Shown here: positions 48,367 to 57,596 of the stretch, in pieces
How the letters are laid out: every line of letters starts with the position of its first letter
Position numbering within the stretch: position 1 is the first letter of the stretch
Assembly: GCF_001905125.1 (NCBI RefSeq)
Contig: NZ_LWLE01000034.1
Span: forward strand, 1-64,000
Direction: 5' to 3'
Source: Streptomyces sp. TSRI0281
GTDB taxonomy: Bacteria; Actinomycetota; Actinomycetes; Streptomycetales; Streptomycetaceae
Length of the DNA stretch: 64,000 bases
The notes under the pieces: generated by a model
What the model was told of the DNA's origin: nothing
Databases searched by the model: none
The model's input: only the letters and a program-made list of their open reading frames with translations
Program-made: the position numbers and the translations under genes

Positions 48367-50205
48367 ATGAGCAAGACGAACACCACGGACGAGCGCGAGC
48401 AGGAGCGTGAGCTCGGCGCCGCCGGGGAACAGCTCTCCACCGCGCCGCGCGAGGAGCGCCCCGAGCGCGAGTCCGGCGGGACCGTGCCCGCCATGGGCGT
48501 CATCGGCTGGGCCCGCTGGTTCTGGCGCCAGCTCACCTCGATGCGGGTCGCGCTGATCCTGCTGTTCCTGCTGTCGCTCGGCGCCATCCCCGGCTCGCTG
48601 ATCCCGCAGAACAGCGTGGACGAACTGAAGGTGCAGACCTTCAAGGAAGCCCACACCACTGTCACGCCGATCTACGAGAAGCTCCAGTTCTTCGACGTCT
48701 ACAGCTCGGTGTGGTTCTCCGCGATCTACATCCTGCTGTTCATCTCGCTGATCGGCTGCATCGTGCCGCGCACCGGCCAGTTCATCGGCCAGCTGCGCAG
48801 CCGTCCGCCGGGCGCGCCGAAGCGGCTGACCCGGCTGCCCGCGTACACGACGTGGCGCACCGAGGCCGACCCCGAGCAGGTCCGCGAGGCGGCCCTCGCC
48901 ACCCTGCGCGGACGGCGCTTCCGCTCGCACGCGGTGGGTGACGCGGTCGCCGCCGAGAAGGGCTATCTGCGCGAGGCCGGGAACCTGATGTTCCATGTGT
49001 CGCTCATCGTGATGCTGGTGGCCTTCGGCGCGGGTCAGCTCTTCAAGTTCGAGGGCGGCAAGCTGGTCGTCGAGGGTGACGGTTTCTCCAACACGCCCAC
49101 CCAGTACGACGACGTCAAGCCGGGTTCGCTCTACGACCTCGACTCGCTCGTCCCGTTCAGCTTCACGCTCGACAACTTCGTCGGTACGTACGCGAAGAGC
49201 GGCCCGCAGCGCGGGACGCCCCGGACGTACGAGGCCCGTGTGACGTACTCCGAGGGTGCGTACGGCAAGCCGAAGAAGTCCGTCATCAAGGTCAACGAAC
49301 CGCTGGTCGTCGACCACACCAAGGTCTATCTCAACGCGCACGGCTACGCCCCGGTCATCACCGTCAGGGACGGCAGGGGCAAGGTCGTCTCGCGGGGTGC
49401 CGTGCCGCTGCTGCCGATCGACAACAACGTCACCTCGACCGGCGCGATCAAGGTGATGGACGGCTACCGCGACAAGAACGGCAAGAAGACCCAGCTGGGA
49501 TTCCAGGCATTCTTCGTCCCGACGTTCGCGGGCGACGGCATGGGCACGATGTTCTCCCAGTTCCCCGCCGCCGACTACCCGGTGCTGGCCCTGAACGGTT
49601 ACCACGGGTCCCTCGGCGTCGACTCCGGGCTGCCGCAGAACGTGTACCAGCTCGACAAGAAGAACATGAAGGAGTTCAAGAACGCCGAGGGCAAGCAGCT
49701 CAAGGAGCGGCTGCGCCCCGGCGAGTCGATGAAGTTGCCCGACGGCGGCGGCTCGATCACCTTCGAGAGCGTCGAGGAGTGGGCGAGCTTCCAGATCTCG
49801 CGGCAGCCGGGCACCGGCTGGGCGCTCACCGGGGCCATCGCCGCCATCGCCGGACTCGCCGGTTCGCTGTTCATCCAGCGCCGCCGGGTGTGGGTGCGGG
49901 CGGTACGCGGAGCGGACGGTGTCACGGTCGTGGAGATGGCGGGTCTGGGCCGCAGCGAGTCCGCGAAGCTTCCCGAGGAGCTGGCCGACCTCGTGGCCGA
50001 CCTCAACGCGGTGGCGCCCGTCGCGCCCGCCGCCCCGGCGCCCGACACTCCGGCGACCGACGCCCCCGACGCGTCCGACGACTCCGACGTGTCCGCTGTC
50101 GCGACCGGCGATCCGGCCGCGACCCATGACCCCGCTGTCGCGAGTGGCCCCGGGGCCGATCCCGTACAACCTGCCGAAAAGCCTGCCGAAGGGGCTGAGA
50201 AGTGA
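48367..50205 (+). CDS. resB: Cytochrome c biogenesis protein ResB
   Basis: This 612-residue protein forms the system II haem-export and ligation complex with CcsB. A charged N-terminal leader (1-45) precedes helices around RVALILLFLLSLGAIPGSLI, VWFSAIYILLFISLIGCIVP and LMFHVSLIVMLVAFGAGQLF. A large extracytoplasmic domain follows, and the last helix lies at GWALTGAIAAIAGLAGSLFI. A long acidic Pro/Ala/Asp tail ends the protein. The ATG at 48367 is 4 bases after ccdA; its stop overlaps the ccsB GTG. Confidence 0.95.
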   Translation: MSKTNTTDEREQERELGAAGEQLSTAPREERPERESGGTVPAMGVIGWARWFWRQLTSMRVALILLFLLSLGAIPGSLIPQNSVDELKVQTFKEAHTTVTPIYEKLQFFDVYSSVWFSAIYILLFISLIGCIVPRTGQFIGQLRSRPPGAPKRLTRLPAYTTWRTEADPEQVREAALATLRGRRFRSHAVGDAVAAEKGYLREAGNLMFHVSLIVMLVAFGAGQLFKFEGGKLVVEGDGFSNTPTQYDDVKPGSLYDLDSLVPFSFTLDNFVGTYAKSGPQRGTPRTYEARVTYSEGAYGKPKKSVIKVNEPLVVDHTKVYLNAHGYAPVITVRDGRGKVVSRGAVPLLPIDNNVTSTGAIKVMDGYRDKNGKKTQLGFQAFFVPTFAGDGMGTMFSQFPAADYPVLALNGYHGSLGVDSGLPQNVYQLDKKNMKEFKNAEGKQLKERLRPGESMKLPDGGGSITFESVEEWASFQISRQPGTGWALTGAIAAIAGLAGSLFIQRRRVWVRAVRGADGVTVVEMAGLGRSESAKLPEELADLVADLNAVAPVAPAAPAPDTPATDAPDASDDSDVSAVATGDPAATHDPAVASGPGADPVQPAEKPAEGAEK

Positions 50206-51290
50206 ATCTCGCCGCCGCAACCAACGAGAATCTGGCGCACACCAGCAATGTGCTGATCTATTCGTCGATGGCCGTCTACACCCTGGCCTTCTTCGCACAC
50301 ATCGCGGAGTGGGTCTTCGGCAGCCGCAGCAAGGTCGGCCGTACCGCCGCCGCGCTGGCCGGGACCGGCGCCGAGAAGGCCGACTCCACGGTGAAGGTGC
50401 AGGTCGCCGGGAAGAACGGCGCCACCGCCGTGCTGGAACGCCCCGCGATCGTCACCCGTTCCGCGGCCGGGACCCGGGACGTCCCCGACGGCCCCGGCGC
50501 GGCCGGCGGCACGTTCAAGGGCGACATGTGGGGGCGGATCGCGATCTCCCTCACCGTCCTCGGCTTCCTGGTCGAGGCGGGCGGTGTCATCGCCCGCGCG
50601 CTGTCGGTGGAGCGGGCCCCCTGGGCCAACATGTACGAGTTCTCCATCACCTTCTCCACGGTGGTGGTCGGCGCGTACCTGGTGTTCCTCCTGCTGAAGA
50701 AGAACGTCCGCTGGATCGGTCTGCCGCTGGTCACCACGGTTCTGCTGGACCTGGGCATCGCGACCACCACGCTCTACACCGACAGCGACCAGCTGGTGCC
50801 CGCGCTGCACTCGTACTGGCTGTGGATCCATGTCTCCACCGCCATCATCTGCGGCGCCGTCTTCTACCTGGGCGCGGTCGGCACGGTGCTCTACCTGTTC
50901 CGTGACGGCTACGAGAACCGGCTCGCGAGCGGCGGTACGCCGGGGAAGTTCGCCACCTCGGTCATGGAGCGGCTGCCCTCCGCGTCGTCCCTGGACAAGT
51001 TCGCGTACCGGATCAACGCCGCCGTCTTCCCGCTGTGGACGTTCACGATCATCGCGGGCGCGATCTGGGCGGGCGACGCGTGGGGCCGCTACTGGGGCTG
51101 GGACCCCAAGGAGGTCTGGTCCTTCATCACCTGGGTCGCGTACGCCTGCTATCTGCACGCCCGCGCCACCGCCGGGTGGAAGGGCCGCAAGGCCGCCTAC
51201 CTGGCGCTCGTCGCGTTCGGCTGCTGGCTGTTCAACTACTACGGCGTGAACATCTTCGTCACCGGCAAGCACTCCTACGCCGGAGTCTGA
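50202..51290 (+). CDS. ccsB: Cytochrome c synthase subunit CcsB (ResC)
   Basis: This 362-residue polytopic protein has about eight membrane helices. The haem-handling WWD-like motif is WGRYWGWDPKEVWSFITWVA, with conserved His residues in VPALHSYWLWIHVST and GWKGRKAAYLALVAFG after it. Together with ResB it attaches haem to exported apocytochrome c. The GTG start at 50202 overlaps the resB stop. A strong terminator follows 18 bases after the stop, ending the operon. Confidence 0.96.
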   Translation: MNLAAATNENLAHTSNVLIYSSMAVYTLAFFAHIAEWVFGSRSKVGRTAAALAGTGAEKADSTVKVQVAGKNGATAVLERPAIVTRSAAGTRDVPDGPGAAGGTFKGDMWGRIAISLTVLGFLVEAGGVIARALSVERAPWANMYEFSITFSTVVVGAYLVFLLLKKNVRWIGLPLVTTVLLDLGIATTTLYTDSDQLVPALHSYWLWIHVSTAIICGAVFYLGAVGTVLYLFRDGYENRLASGGTPGKFATSVMERLPSASSLDKFAYRINAAVFPLWTFTIIAGAIWAGDAWGRYWGWDPKEVWSFITWVAYACYLHARATAGWKGRKAAYLALVAFGCWLFNYYGVNIFVTGKHSYAGV

Positions 51291-51308
51291 GACACAGCGG
51301 TACCCGAA

Positions 51309-51350
51309 ACGGCTGCCCGCCCCCTGTGCACGGGGGCGGGCAGCCGTCTT
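51309..51350 (+). terminator. Terminator of the res/ccs operon
   Basis: A 15-16-bp stem (ACGGCTGCCCGCCCC at 51309 with GGGGCGGGCAGCCGT ending at 51347) closes a short loop and is followed by CTT. Confidence 0.85.
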
Positions 51351-51401
51351 TCGCGAGGGGGGCGGCGCGGACAGCCGTTCCTCGCCGGCCCTCTGGCGCG
51401 G

Positions 51402-51851
51402 TCAGCTCGCGCCGATGTCCTCGTTCCAGAGGTCCGGGCGCTCGCGGACGAAGTCCCGCATGAGCGCGGTGCATTCCGCGTCGTCGAGCAGCACGATCCC
51501 GACGCCGTGCCGGGCCAGCCAGTCGTGGCCGCCGCGGAAGGTCTCCGCCTCCCCGATCACGACCCGGGAGATCCCGAACTGCCGGACCAGGCCGCTGCAG
51601 TACCAGCAGGGCGAGAGGGTGGTCACCATCGTCGTACCCCGGTACGAGCGCTGCCGCCCGGCCGCACGGAACGCCGCCGTCTCCGCGTGCGCGGACGGAT
51701 CGCCGTCCTGTACACGGCGGTTGCGGCCACGGCCCAGGAGGGTGCCGTCGGCCCCGAACAGGGCGGCGCCGATCGGTACGCCGCCCTCCGCCAGGCCGGC
51801 ACGGGCCTCGGCGAGGGCGACCTTCAGCCAGGGCGCGTAGGGGCCGTTCAC
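51402..51851 (-). CDS. Nucleoside/cytidine deaminase-like zinc enzyme
   Basis: This is a 149-residue deaminase-fold protein. Zinc and proton-shuttle residues are in PSAHAETAAFRAAG (HAE) and TLSPCWYCSGLVRQF (PCxxC). This is the CMP/dCMP and tRNA-adenosine/guanine deaminase superfamily; the short length fits a free-base or nucleoside deaminase such as guanine or cytosine deaminase. Start GTG at 51851 overlaps the aldehyde dehydrogenase stop (GTGA), so the two are one operon. Confidence 0.88.
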   Translation of the reverse strand: MNGPYAPWLKVALAEARAGLAEGGVPIGAALFGADGTLLGRGRNRRVQDGDPSAHAETAAFRAAGRQRSYRGTTMVTTLSPCWYCSGLVRQFGISRVVIGEAETFRGGHDWLARHGVGIVLLDDAECTALMRDFVRERPDLWNEDIGAS

Positions 51852-53194
51852 GCGGAAAGGGGGGTGTCCAGGACCGCCTTGCGGTGGCTGAACGTCTCCA
51901 GGGAGTACCGGCCGTGGTACCGGCCCATGCCGCTCTCGCCGACCCCGCCGAACGGCAGGTCGGAGACGGTCAGATGGGCCAGCGGCAGTCCGAGGCCGAC
52001 GCCGCCCGAGGAGGTCTCGGCCAGCAGCCGGTCCCGTACGGCGGGTGATCCGGTGAAGGCGTACAGGGCGAGCGGCTTGTCCCGGTCGTTGATGAAGGCG
52101 ATCGCCCCGTCGAGGCCGTCGACCGTCACGAGGGGCAGGATCGGCCCGAAGATCTCCTCGCGCATCACGGGCGCGTCCGGCGCGACGTCCGCGAGGACGG
52201 TCGGGGCGATGTACTTGGTGTCCCGGTCGTGGGCCCCGCCCGTCACCGTCCGCCCGGACCCCAGGAGCGCGGCCAGCCGGTCGAAGTGGCGTTCGTTCAC
52301 GATCCGCCCGTACTCCGGGTGCGCCGAGGCGTCCGGCCCGTACAGCTCCTCGACGGCGGTGGCGAGCGCGTCCGCGAGGGCGGGGGCGGTCTCCGGGCCG
52401 GTCAGGACGTAGTCGGGGGCGACGCAGGTCTGGCCCGCGTTGAGGAACTTGCCCGCGGCGAGGCGGGCGGCGACCGTGTCCAGGTCCGTGTCCCCGTCCA
52501 CGTACACCGGTGACTTGCCGCCCAGTTCCAGGGTGACCGGGGTGAGGTGCCTGGCGGCGGCGGCCATCACGATGCGGCCGACCGTGCCGTTGCCGGTGTA
52601 GAAGATGTGGTCGAAGCGCTGCTCCAGCAGTGCGGTGGTCTCCGGCACCGCGCCCTCGACGACGGCGACCTCGTCCGGGTCCAGGAAGCGCGGCAGCAGC
52701 CGGGCGACGGCGGCGGAGGTCGCGGGCGCCAGTTCGCTGGGCTTGGCCACCACACAGTTCCCGGCCGCCAGCGCGCCGACGACCGGCGCGAGCAGCAGCT
52801 GCACCGGGTAGTTCCACGGCGCGATCACGAGGACGACGCCGAGCGGGTCCAGCACGGTGTGGGCGGTGGCCCCGGTGGGGGCGAGATGGGCGGGTACGGG
52901 GGCGGGCTCGGGCCGCAGCCAGTCGGCGAGGTGCTCCAGGGTGTGGTCGATCTCCCGGACGGTGAAGTCGATCTCGGTGCGGTACGCCTCCTTGCGGCTC
53001 TTGCCCAGGTCGGCGCGGAGCGCGTCGGCGAGGTCGTCGCCGTGCTCGGTGAGCAGCGAGCGCAGCCGCAGCAGCCGGTCGGTGCGCCGGTGGAGGTCCC
53101 TGGTGCGGCCCGTGCGGAAGGTGGCGCGGAGGCGGGCGACGATGTCGGCGGGGGCCTCGGGCGCGGCCGGCCGGCCGGTGGGGGAGGTCTGCAT
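51848..53194 (-). CDS. Aldehyde dehydrogenase family protein
   Basis: This 448-residue NAD(P)-dependent aldehyde dehydrogenase has the catalytic Cys in NAGQTCVAPDYVLTG, the general base Glu in TLELGGKSPVYV, and the coenzyme strand in GNGTVGRIVMAAAA. The C-terminal LPFGGVGESGMGRYHG is the family signature. At ~450 residues it is the shorter coniferyl/ fatty aldehyde type. AAGGAG precedes the ATG at 53194. It is divergent from a MarR regulator with two palindromes between them, so it is likely repressed by it until an aldehyde or related inducer appears. Confidence 0.93.
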   Translation of the reverse strand: MQTSPTGRPAAPEAPADIVARLRATFRTGRTRDLHRRTDRLLRLRSLLTEHGDDLADALRADLGKSRKEAYRTEIDFTVREIDHTLEHLADWLRPEPAPVPAHLAPTGATAHTVLDPLGVVLVIAPWNYPVQLLLAPVVGALAAGNCVVAKPSELAPATSAAVARLLPRFLDPDEVAVVEGAVPETTALLEQRFDHIFYTGNGTVGRIVMAAAARHLTPVTLELGGKSPVYVDGDTDLDTVAARLAAGKFLNAGQTCVAPDYVLTGPETAPALADALATAVEELYGPDASAHPEYGRIVNERHFDRLAALLGSGRTVTGGAHDRDTKYIAPTVLADVAPDAPVMREEIFGPILPLVTVDGLDGAIAFINDRDKPLALYAFTGSPAVRDRLLAETSSGGVGLGLPLAHLTVSDLPFGGVGESGMGRYHGRYSLETFSHRKAVLDTPLSA

Positions 53195-53235
53195 GGGGGT
53201 GTACTCCTTACGGGACACGGGGGTGAGCGCAAAGG

Positions 53236-53289
53236 TTGATATGCTCAAGCAATACGTTTCATGTAACGGCCAAAAGTTGAGCATGTCAA
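53236..53289. promoter_or_regulatory. Double MarR-type operator between the aldehyde dehydrogenase and marR genes
   Basis: TTGATATGCTCAA (53236-53248) and TTGAGCATGTCAA (53277-53289) are near-perfect inverted copies, differing at one position, with starts 41 bp apart (about four helical turns). Each also has TTGA-N5-TCAA symmetry, so each can bind a dimer. The stretch is AT-rich and lies in the divergent promoter region. Confidence 0.8.
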
Positions 53290-53329
53290 ATAAGTGTGTG
53301 CGGGTTACCGATCGAAGGATGACCGACCC

Positions 53330-53770
53330 ATGCCCCAGGAACCGGCCCACCGCGCCGTCCCCACCCCGGACGAACTGCTGGAACCCCTGGCCGTCGTCGT
53401 CCGCGGACACCACGACGATCTCACCGCCGTCGCCGCCCGCCACGGCCTCAGCACCTCACAGGCGCGCGCCCTCATCGCACTGAACGCACCCCTGCCGATG
53501 AGCGCGCTCGCCGCGCACCTGGTCTGCGACGCGTCCAACGCCACCGGTCTCATCGGCCGCATGGAGGCCCGCGGCCTGGTCACCCGCACCCCGTCCCCCG
53601 AGGACCGCCGCTCGAAGGTCGCCGCCCGCACCGCGGAGGGCGCCGAGCTGGCCCACCGCATCCGCGCCGAGATGCGTGTCGTGCACGGAGCCCTGGAGGC
53701 GCTCACCCCCGAGGAGCGCACCGCACTGCTGCCCCTGCTCAACCGGCTGGGGCACCTGCTGTACCCGTGA
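53330..53770 (+). CDS. MarR family transcriptional regulator
   Basis: This 146-residue winged-HTH dimer contains LAVVVRGHHDDLTAVAARHG (helix 1), LSTSQARALIALNAPLPMSA (HTH start), CDASNATGLIGRMEARGLVT (recognition helix) and the wing TRTPSPEDRRSKVAARTAEG. ATG at 53330 is supported by GAAGGA 10 nt upstream. It most likely autoregulates and represses the divergent aldehyde dehydrogenase/deaminase operon through the double operator. Confidence 0.92.
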   Translation: MPQEPAHRAVPTPDELLEPLAVVVRGHHDDLTAVAARHGLSTSQARALIALNAPLPMSALAAHLVCDASNATGLIGRMEARGLVTRTPSPEDRRSKVAARTAEGAELAHRIRAEMRVVHGALEALTPEERTALLPLLNRLGHLLYP

Positions 53771-53782
53771 GGGACCCGAAGG

Positions 53783-54190
53783 TCAGGAGGAAGCCGGCGG
53801 AGTGGGGTCCTCCGGGCCCGCGCTGCCCTCGCGGCGCTTGATCTCCTCCTCGCGGCGGCGCAGATCCGCCTCCCAGTCCTTGAGGAGCGACTCGTCCTTC
53901 TTGTTGTCGTCCTTCAGCCCCTTCAGGAACTCCGGGTTGTCGTCCGGCGCCACCCACTGGGTGCGGTGCCCGCGGTGCCACTCGGAGGGCGTACGGCCTC
54001 CGGCGGGCCCCTGGCGCACCTTGCCCGCGGCGAGCCAGACGATCGGGCCGACGATCCAGAACAGCAGGATGATGAAGACCCAGGCCACCTTCGGCAGGTG
54101 CTTGGCCTCGTCCTCCGGCGTGTTCAGACAGTCGATGAACGCATAGATCGTCAGCGCCAGCGGCAGCAGATAGATCAAGGCCCTGAGCAT
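53783..54190 (-). CDS. PLDc_N domain membrane protein
   Basis: This 135-residue protein has two membrane helices (ALIYLLPLALTIYAFIDCLN and VAWVFIILLFWIVGPIVWLA), the phospholipase D N-terminal (PLDc_N) type, then a cytoplasmic charged coiled-coil-like tail (LKDWEADLRRREEEIKRREG). No HKD catalytic motif is present. Function unknown. It is convergent with marR. Confidence 0.82.
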   Translation of the reverse strand: MLRALIYLLPLALTIYAFIDCLNTPEDEAKHLPKVAWVFIILLFWIVGPIVWLAAGKVRQGPAGGRTPSEWHRGHRTQWVAPDDNPEFLKGLKDDNKKDESLLKDWEADLRRREEEIKRREGSAGPEDPTPPASS

Positions 54191-54333
54191 GGTGAGGCGT
54201 CCCCCTGAAAGCGGCGGCGGGATGTGATGACCCCGGTGACGCGGCCAGGCTACCGGCTGCGGGTGGACTTCCCGGGTCCGGAGTCGGGGGAGCCCCGGCG
54301 GGCGGCCGGGGCGGGGATGACAAACTGGACGGC

Positions 54334-55791
54334 ATGGCTTACGACGATCTTCGCTCCCTGCTCCGGGCTCTTGAGCGTGAGGGCGATCTCAAGCGCATCA
54401 AGGCCGAGGTCGACCCGCACCTGGAGGTCGGCGAGATCGTCGACCGGGTGAACAAGGCGGGCGGGCCCGCCCTGCTCTTCGAGAACGTCAAGGGCGCTTC
54501 CATGCCCCTGGCCATGAACGTCTTCGGGACGGACCGGCGGCTGCTCAAGGCGCTGGGACTGACGTCGTACTCCGACATCAGCGACAAGATCGGCGGACTG
54601 CTCAAGCCGGAACTGCCGCAGGGCTTCGTCGGGGTGCGGGAAGCCTTCGGGAAGCTCGGCTCGATGGTGCACGTGCCGCCGAAGAAGGTGAAGGGCGACA
54701 GCGCCCCGGTCCAGGAGGTCGTCCTCACCGGGGACGACGTGGACCTGGACCGGCTGCCCGCGCTCTTCACCTGGCCCGAGGACGGCGGCTCCTTCTTCAA
54801 CCTGGGCCTCACGCACACCAAGCACCCGGAGACCGGCGTACGCAATCTGGGGCTGTACCGGCTCCAGCGCCACGACAAGCGCACCATCGGCATGCACTGG
54901 CAGATCCACAAGGACAGCCGCAACCACTATCAGGTCGCCGCCAAGCGCGGGGAGCGGCTGCCGGTCGCCATCGCCTTCGGCGCACCGCCCGCGGTGACGT
55001 ACGCCTCGACCGCACCACTGCCCGGGGACATCGACGAGTACCTCTTCGCCGGGTTCATCCAGGGCAAGCGGATCGAGATGGTCGACTGCAAGACCGTGCC
55101 GCTCCAGGTCCCCGCCCAGGCGGAGGTCGTCATCGAAGGGTGGCTGGAGCCCGGCGAGATGCTGCCGGAGGGACCCTTCGGCGACCACACCGGCTTCTAC
55201 ACCCCGCAGGAACCGTTCCCCGCACTGACCATCGACTGCGTGACCATGCGCAGGCGCCCGCTGCTCCAGTCGATCGTGGTGGGACGGCCGCCGACCGAGG
55301 ACGGGCCGCTGGGGCGGGCCACCGAGCGGTTCTTCCTGCCGCTGCTCAAGATCATCGTGCCGGACATCGTGGACTACCACCTGCCGGAGTCGGGCGGCTT
55401 CCACAACTGCGCGATCGTCTCGATCGACAAGAAGTACCCCAAGCACGCCCAGAAGGTGATGAGTGCCGTCTGGGGCGCGCACATGATGTCGCTGACCAAG
55501 CTGATCGTCGTCGTGGACGCCGACTGTGACGTCCACGATCTGCACGAGGTCGCGTGGCGGGCGCTGGGCAACACCGACTACGCCCGTGACCTGACGGTCG
55601 TGGAGGGTCCGGTCGACCACCTCGACCACGCCTCCTACCAGCAGTTCTGGGGCGGCAAGGCGGGCATCGACGCGACGCGGAAGTGGCCCGAGGAGGGGTA
55701 CACCCGGGACGGGGGATGGCCGGAGATGGTCGAGTCCGACCCGGAGACGGCGGCGAAGGTCGACCGCCGCTGGAAGGAATACGGACTGTGA
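54334..55791 (+). CDS. ubiD: UbiD family decarboxylase of the futalosine menaquinone pathway
   Basis: This 485-residue prFMN-dependent decarboxylase starts LRSLLRALEREGDLKRIKAE and has LPALFTWPEDGGSFFNLGLT, MHWQIHKDSRNHYQVAAKRG, GDHTGFYTPQEPFPALTIDC and the late Glu/Asp-rich VVVDADCDVHDLHEVAWRAL. In Streptomyces this gene, with ubiA- and ubiX-like partners, carries out the late decarboxylation after MqnD in the futalosine route (MqnL in newer naming, from memory). Its stop overlaps the mqnP GTG start. Confidence 0.93.
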   Translation: MAYDDLRSLLRALEREGDLKRIKAEVDPHLEVGEIVDRVNKAGGPALLFENVKGASMPLAMNVFGTDRRLLKALGLTSYSDISDKIGGLLKPELPQGFVGVREAFGKLGSMVHVPPKKVKGDSAPVQEVVLTGDDVDLDRLPALFTWPEDGGSFFNLGLTHTKHPETGVRNLGLYRLQRHDKRTIGMHWQIHKDSRNHYQVAAKRGERLPVAIAFGAPPAVTYASTAPLPGDIDEYLFAGFIQGKRIEMVDCKTVPLQVPAQAEVVIEGWLEPGEMLPEGPFGDHTGFYTPQEPFPALTIDCVTMRRRPLLQSIVVGRPPTEDGPLGRATERFFLPLLKIIVPDIVDYHLPESGGFHNCAIVSIDKKYPKHAQKVMSAVWGAHMMSLTKLIVVVDADCDVHDLHEVAWRALGNTDYARDLTVVEGPVDHLDHASYQQFWGGKAGIDATRKWPEEGYTRDGGWPEMVESDPETAAKVDRRWKEYGL

Positions 55792-56705
55792 GCGCCGCCG
55801 AGGCATCGCTCGGATCCGGCTCCGCGGAGCCGAGCGGCAGGGTCAAGGCGTTCCTGCGGCTCGTGATGATCGAGCACTCGGTCTTCGCGCTGCCCTTCGC
55901 GTACATCGCCGCGCTGACCGCGATGTTCCGGCTGGACGAGAACATCCACTGGGGCACGCTGCTGCTCGTCACCCTCGCGATGGTCGGGCTGCGCACGTTC
56001 GCGATGGCCGCCAACCGGATCATCGACCGGGAGATCGACGCCCGCAATCCGCGTACGGCGGGCCGGGAGCTGGTCACCGGAGCGGTGTCGGTGAAGTCGG
56101 CGTGGACGGGGGCGCTGGCCGCCCTGGTGGTCTTCCTCGGTGCGGCGGCTCTGCTGAACCCGCTGTGTCTGGTGCTCGCGCCGCTCGCGGTCGTGCCGAT
56201 GGTGGTCTACCCGTACGGCAAGCGGTTCACGAACTACCCGCACGCGATCCTGGGCGTCGCGCAGGCCATCGGACCGGTCGGCGCCTGGCTCGCGGTGACC
56301 GGCAACTGGTCGTGGGACGCGGTGATCCTGGGGCTCGCCGTCGGTATCTGGATCGGCGGGTTCGACCTGATCTTCGCCTGCCAGGACGTGCGGGCGGACC
56401 GGGCCCACGGGGTGCTGTCGGTGCCCGCCCGCTTCGGGATTCCGGCCGCGCTGTGGGGCGCGCGGGTCTGCCATGTGATCACGACCGGGATGCTGGTCTG
56501 GTTCGGGCTGGCCACGGGCGCGGAGCACTTCTACTGGATCGGGATGGCGGTCGTCGCCGTGGCGTTCGTGTACGAGCACCGGGTGGTGCGACCGCACGAT
56601 CTGTCCCGGCTCAACCGTGCCTTCTTCTCCGTCAACGGCTTCATCGGGATCGCCCTCTTCGCGTGCGCGCTGCTCGACCTGCTGATGCGCGGCCTCACGC
56701 CGTGA
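55788..56705 (+). CDS. mqnP: UbiA-type prenyltransferase of menaquinone synthesis (MqnP)
   Basis: This is a 305-residue polytopic prenyltransferase with about nine membrane helices. The two Asp-rich motifs are in AANRIIDREIDARNPRTAGR and FDLIFACQDVRADRAHG, which bind the prenyl diphosphate through Mg2+. In futalosine-pathway bacteria it prenylates 1,4-dihydroxy-6-naphthoate. The GTG start overlaps the ubiD stop. Its last residues MRGLTP are encoded by the first unit of the 39-bp repeat. Confidence 0.93.
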   Translation: MSAAEASLGSGSAEPSGRVKAFLRLVMIEHSVFALPFAYIAALTAMFRLDENIHWGTLLLVTLAMVGLRTFAMAANRIIDREIDARNPRTAGRELVTGAVSVKSAWTGALAALVVFLGAAALLNPLCLVLAPLAVVPMVVYPYGKRFTNYPHAILGVAQAIGPVGAWLAVTGNWSWDAVILGLAVGIWIGGFDLIFACQDVRADRAHGVLSVPARFGIPAALWGARVCHVITTGMLVWFGLATGAEHFYWIGMAVVAVAFVYEHRVVRPHDLSRLNRAFFSVNGFIGIALFACALLDLLMRGLTP

Positions 56706-56850
56706 CGGCGGCGGGTCTCGTCCATGCGCGGCCTCACGCCGAGACGGCGGCGGGTCTTGTCCATGCGCGGCCTCACGCCGTGACGGCGGCGGGCGCGTGG
56801 CCGGGCGTGCGGTGGGGCGAGTGCGGGGGTCGCCTCACGCCGTGACGGCG
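56688..56850. repeat. 39-bp tandem repeat spanning the mqnP stop and rhomboid stop
   Basis: A 39-bp unit beginning CGCGGCCTCACGCCGTGACG occurs at 56688-56726, 56727-56765 and 56766-~56793 (partial), with a further partial copy (CGCCTCACGCCGTGACGGCG) at 56831-56850. Each unit contains an ACGCCGTGACGGCG-like palindrome. The first copy encodes the end and stop of mqnP and the last encodes the end and stop of the convergent rhomboid gene. Confidence 0.88.
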
Positions 56851-57458
56851 TGGGGGGTGCGGCGGGAGCGGCGGAAGGCGAAGGCCGCGCCGACACCGCC
56901 GATCAGACCGAAGAGGTGGCCCTGCCAGCTGATGCCGGAGTCGGTGGGCAGTACGCCCCAGAGCAGGGAGCCGTAGACCGCGGCGATGACGACGCCGACC
57001 ACGATGTCGAGCGGTCTGCGGTCCACGAAACCGCGGACCAGCAGATAGCCGAAGAGGCCGAAGACCACCCCGGACGCGCCGAGGGTCACGGTGTCCGGGG
57101 GCGCGGTCAGCCAGACGCCGAGTCCGCTGACCAGAATGACCGTGAGGACCACGGCGGCGAATCTCCGGATGCCCGCCAGCGCCGCGATGAAGCCGAGGAC
57201 CAGCAGCGGGACGCTGTTGGAGGCGACATGGTCCCAGCCGCCGTGCAGGAACGCGGACGGCACGATGTCCCGCAGTTCGGCCGGTTCGCGCGGTGTGACG
57301 CCGTAGGTGTCGAGGGCGTGTCCGGTCGCCGTGTCGATGCCTTCGAGGATCCACAGCAGGGCGACCCAGCCCACCATGACCGCACCGGCCGTCCTGGCCC
57401 GTGCGCCGGTGCTCGTCGTGGTGGTCGTGGTGGTGGCGGTCGTACGGAATTCGTTCAT
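56835..57458 (-). CDS. Rhomboid family intramembrane serine protease
   Basis: This is a 207-residue protein with six membrane helices after a Thr-rich N-terminus. The catalytic Ser is in TLGASGVVFGLFGYLLVRGF (GASG) and the catalytic His in SWQGHLFGLIGGVGAAF; the oxyanion Asn is in WDHVASNSVPLLVLG. It cleaves membrane proteins within the bilayer; substrate unknown. It interrupts the menaquinone gene cluster on the opposite strand. Confidence 0.92.
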   Translation of the reverse strand: MNEFRTTATTTTTTTSTGARARTAGAVMVGWVALLWILEGIDTATGHALDTYGVTPREPAELRDIVPSAFLHGGWDHVASNSVPLLVLGFIAALAGIRRFAAVVLTVILVSGLGVWLTAPPDTVTLGASGVVFGLFGYLLVRGFVDRRPLDIVVGVVIAAVYGSLLWGVLPTDSGISWQGHLFGLIGGVGAAFAFRRSRRTPHAVTA

Positions 57459-57596
57459 GGCTGGCCCCTGCCCCCGGCGTGCCCGTCACCCTGAGGAACG
57501 TCCGTCACCTCCGCCCGGTTCCGCCCGGTTCCGGGCGGTGTACACGGACGTGTTCCGGGTGCGGTGTACGCAGACGTGGCGGATAGGCTCGCGGGT

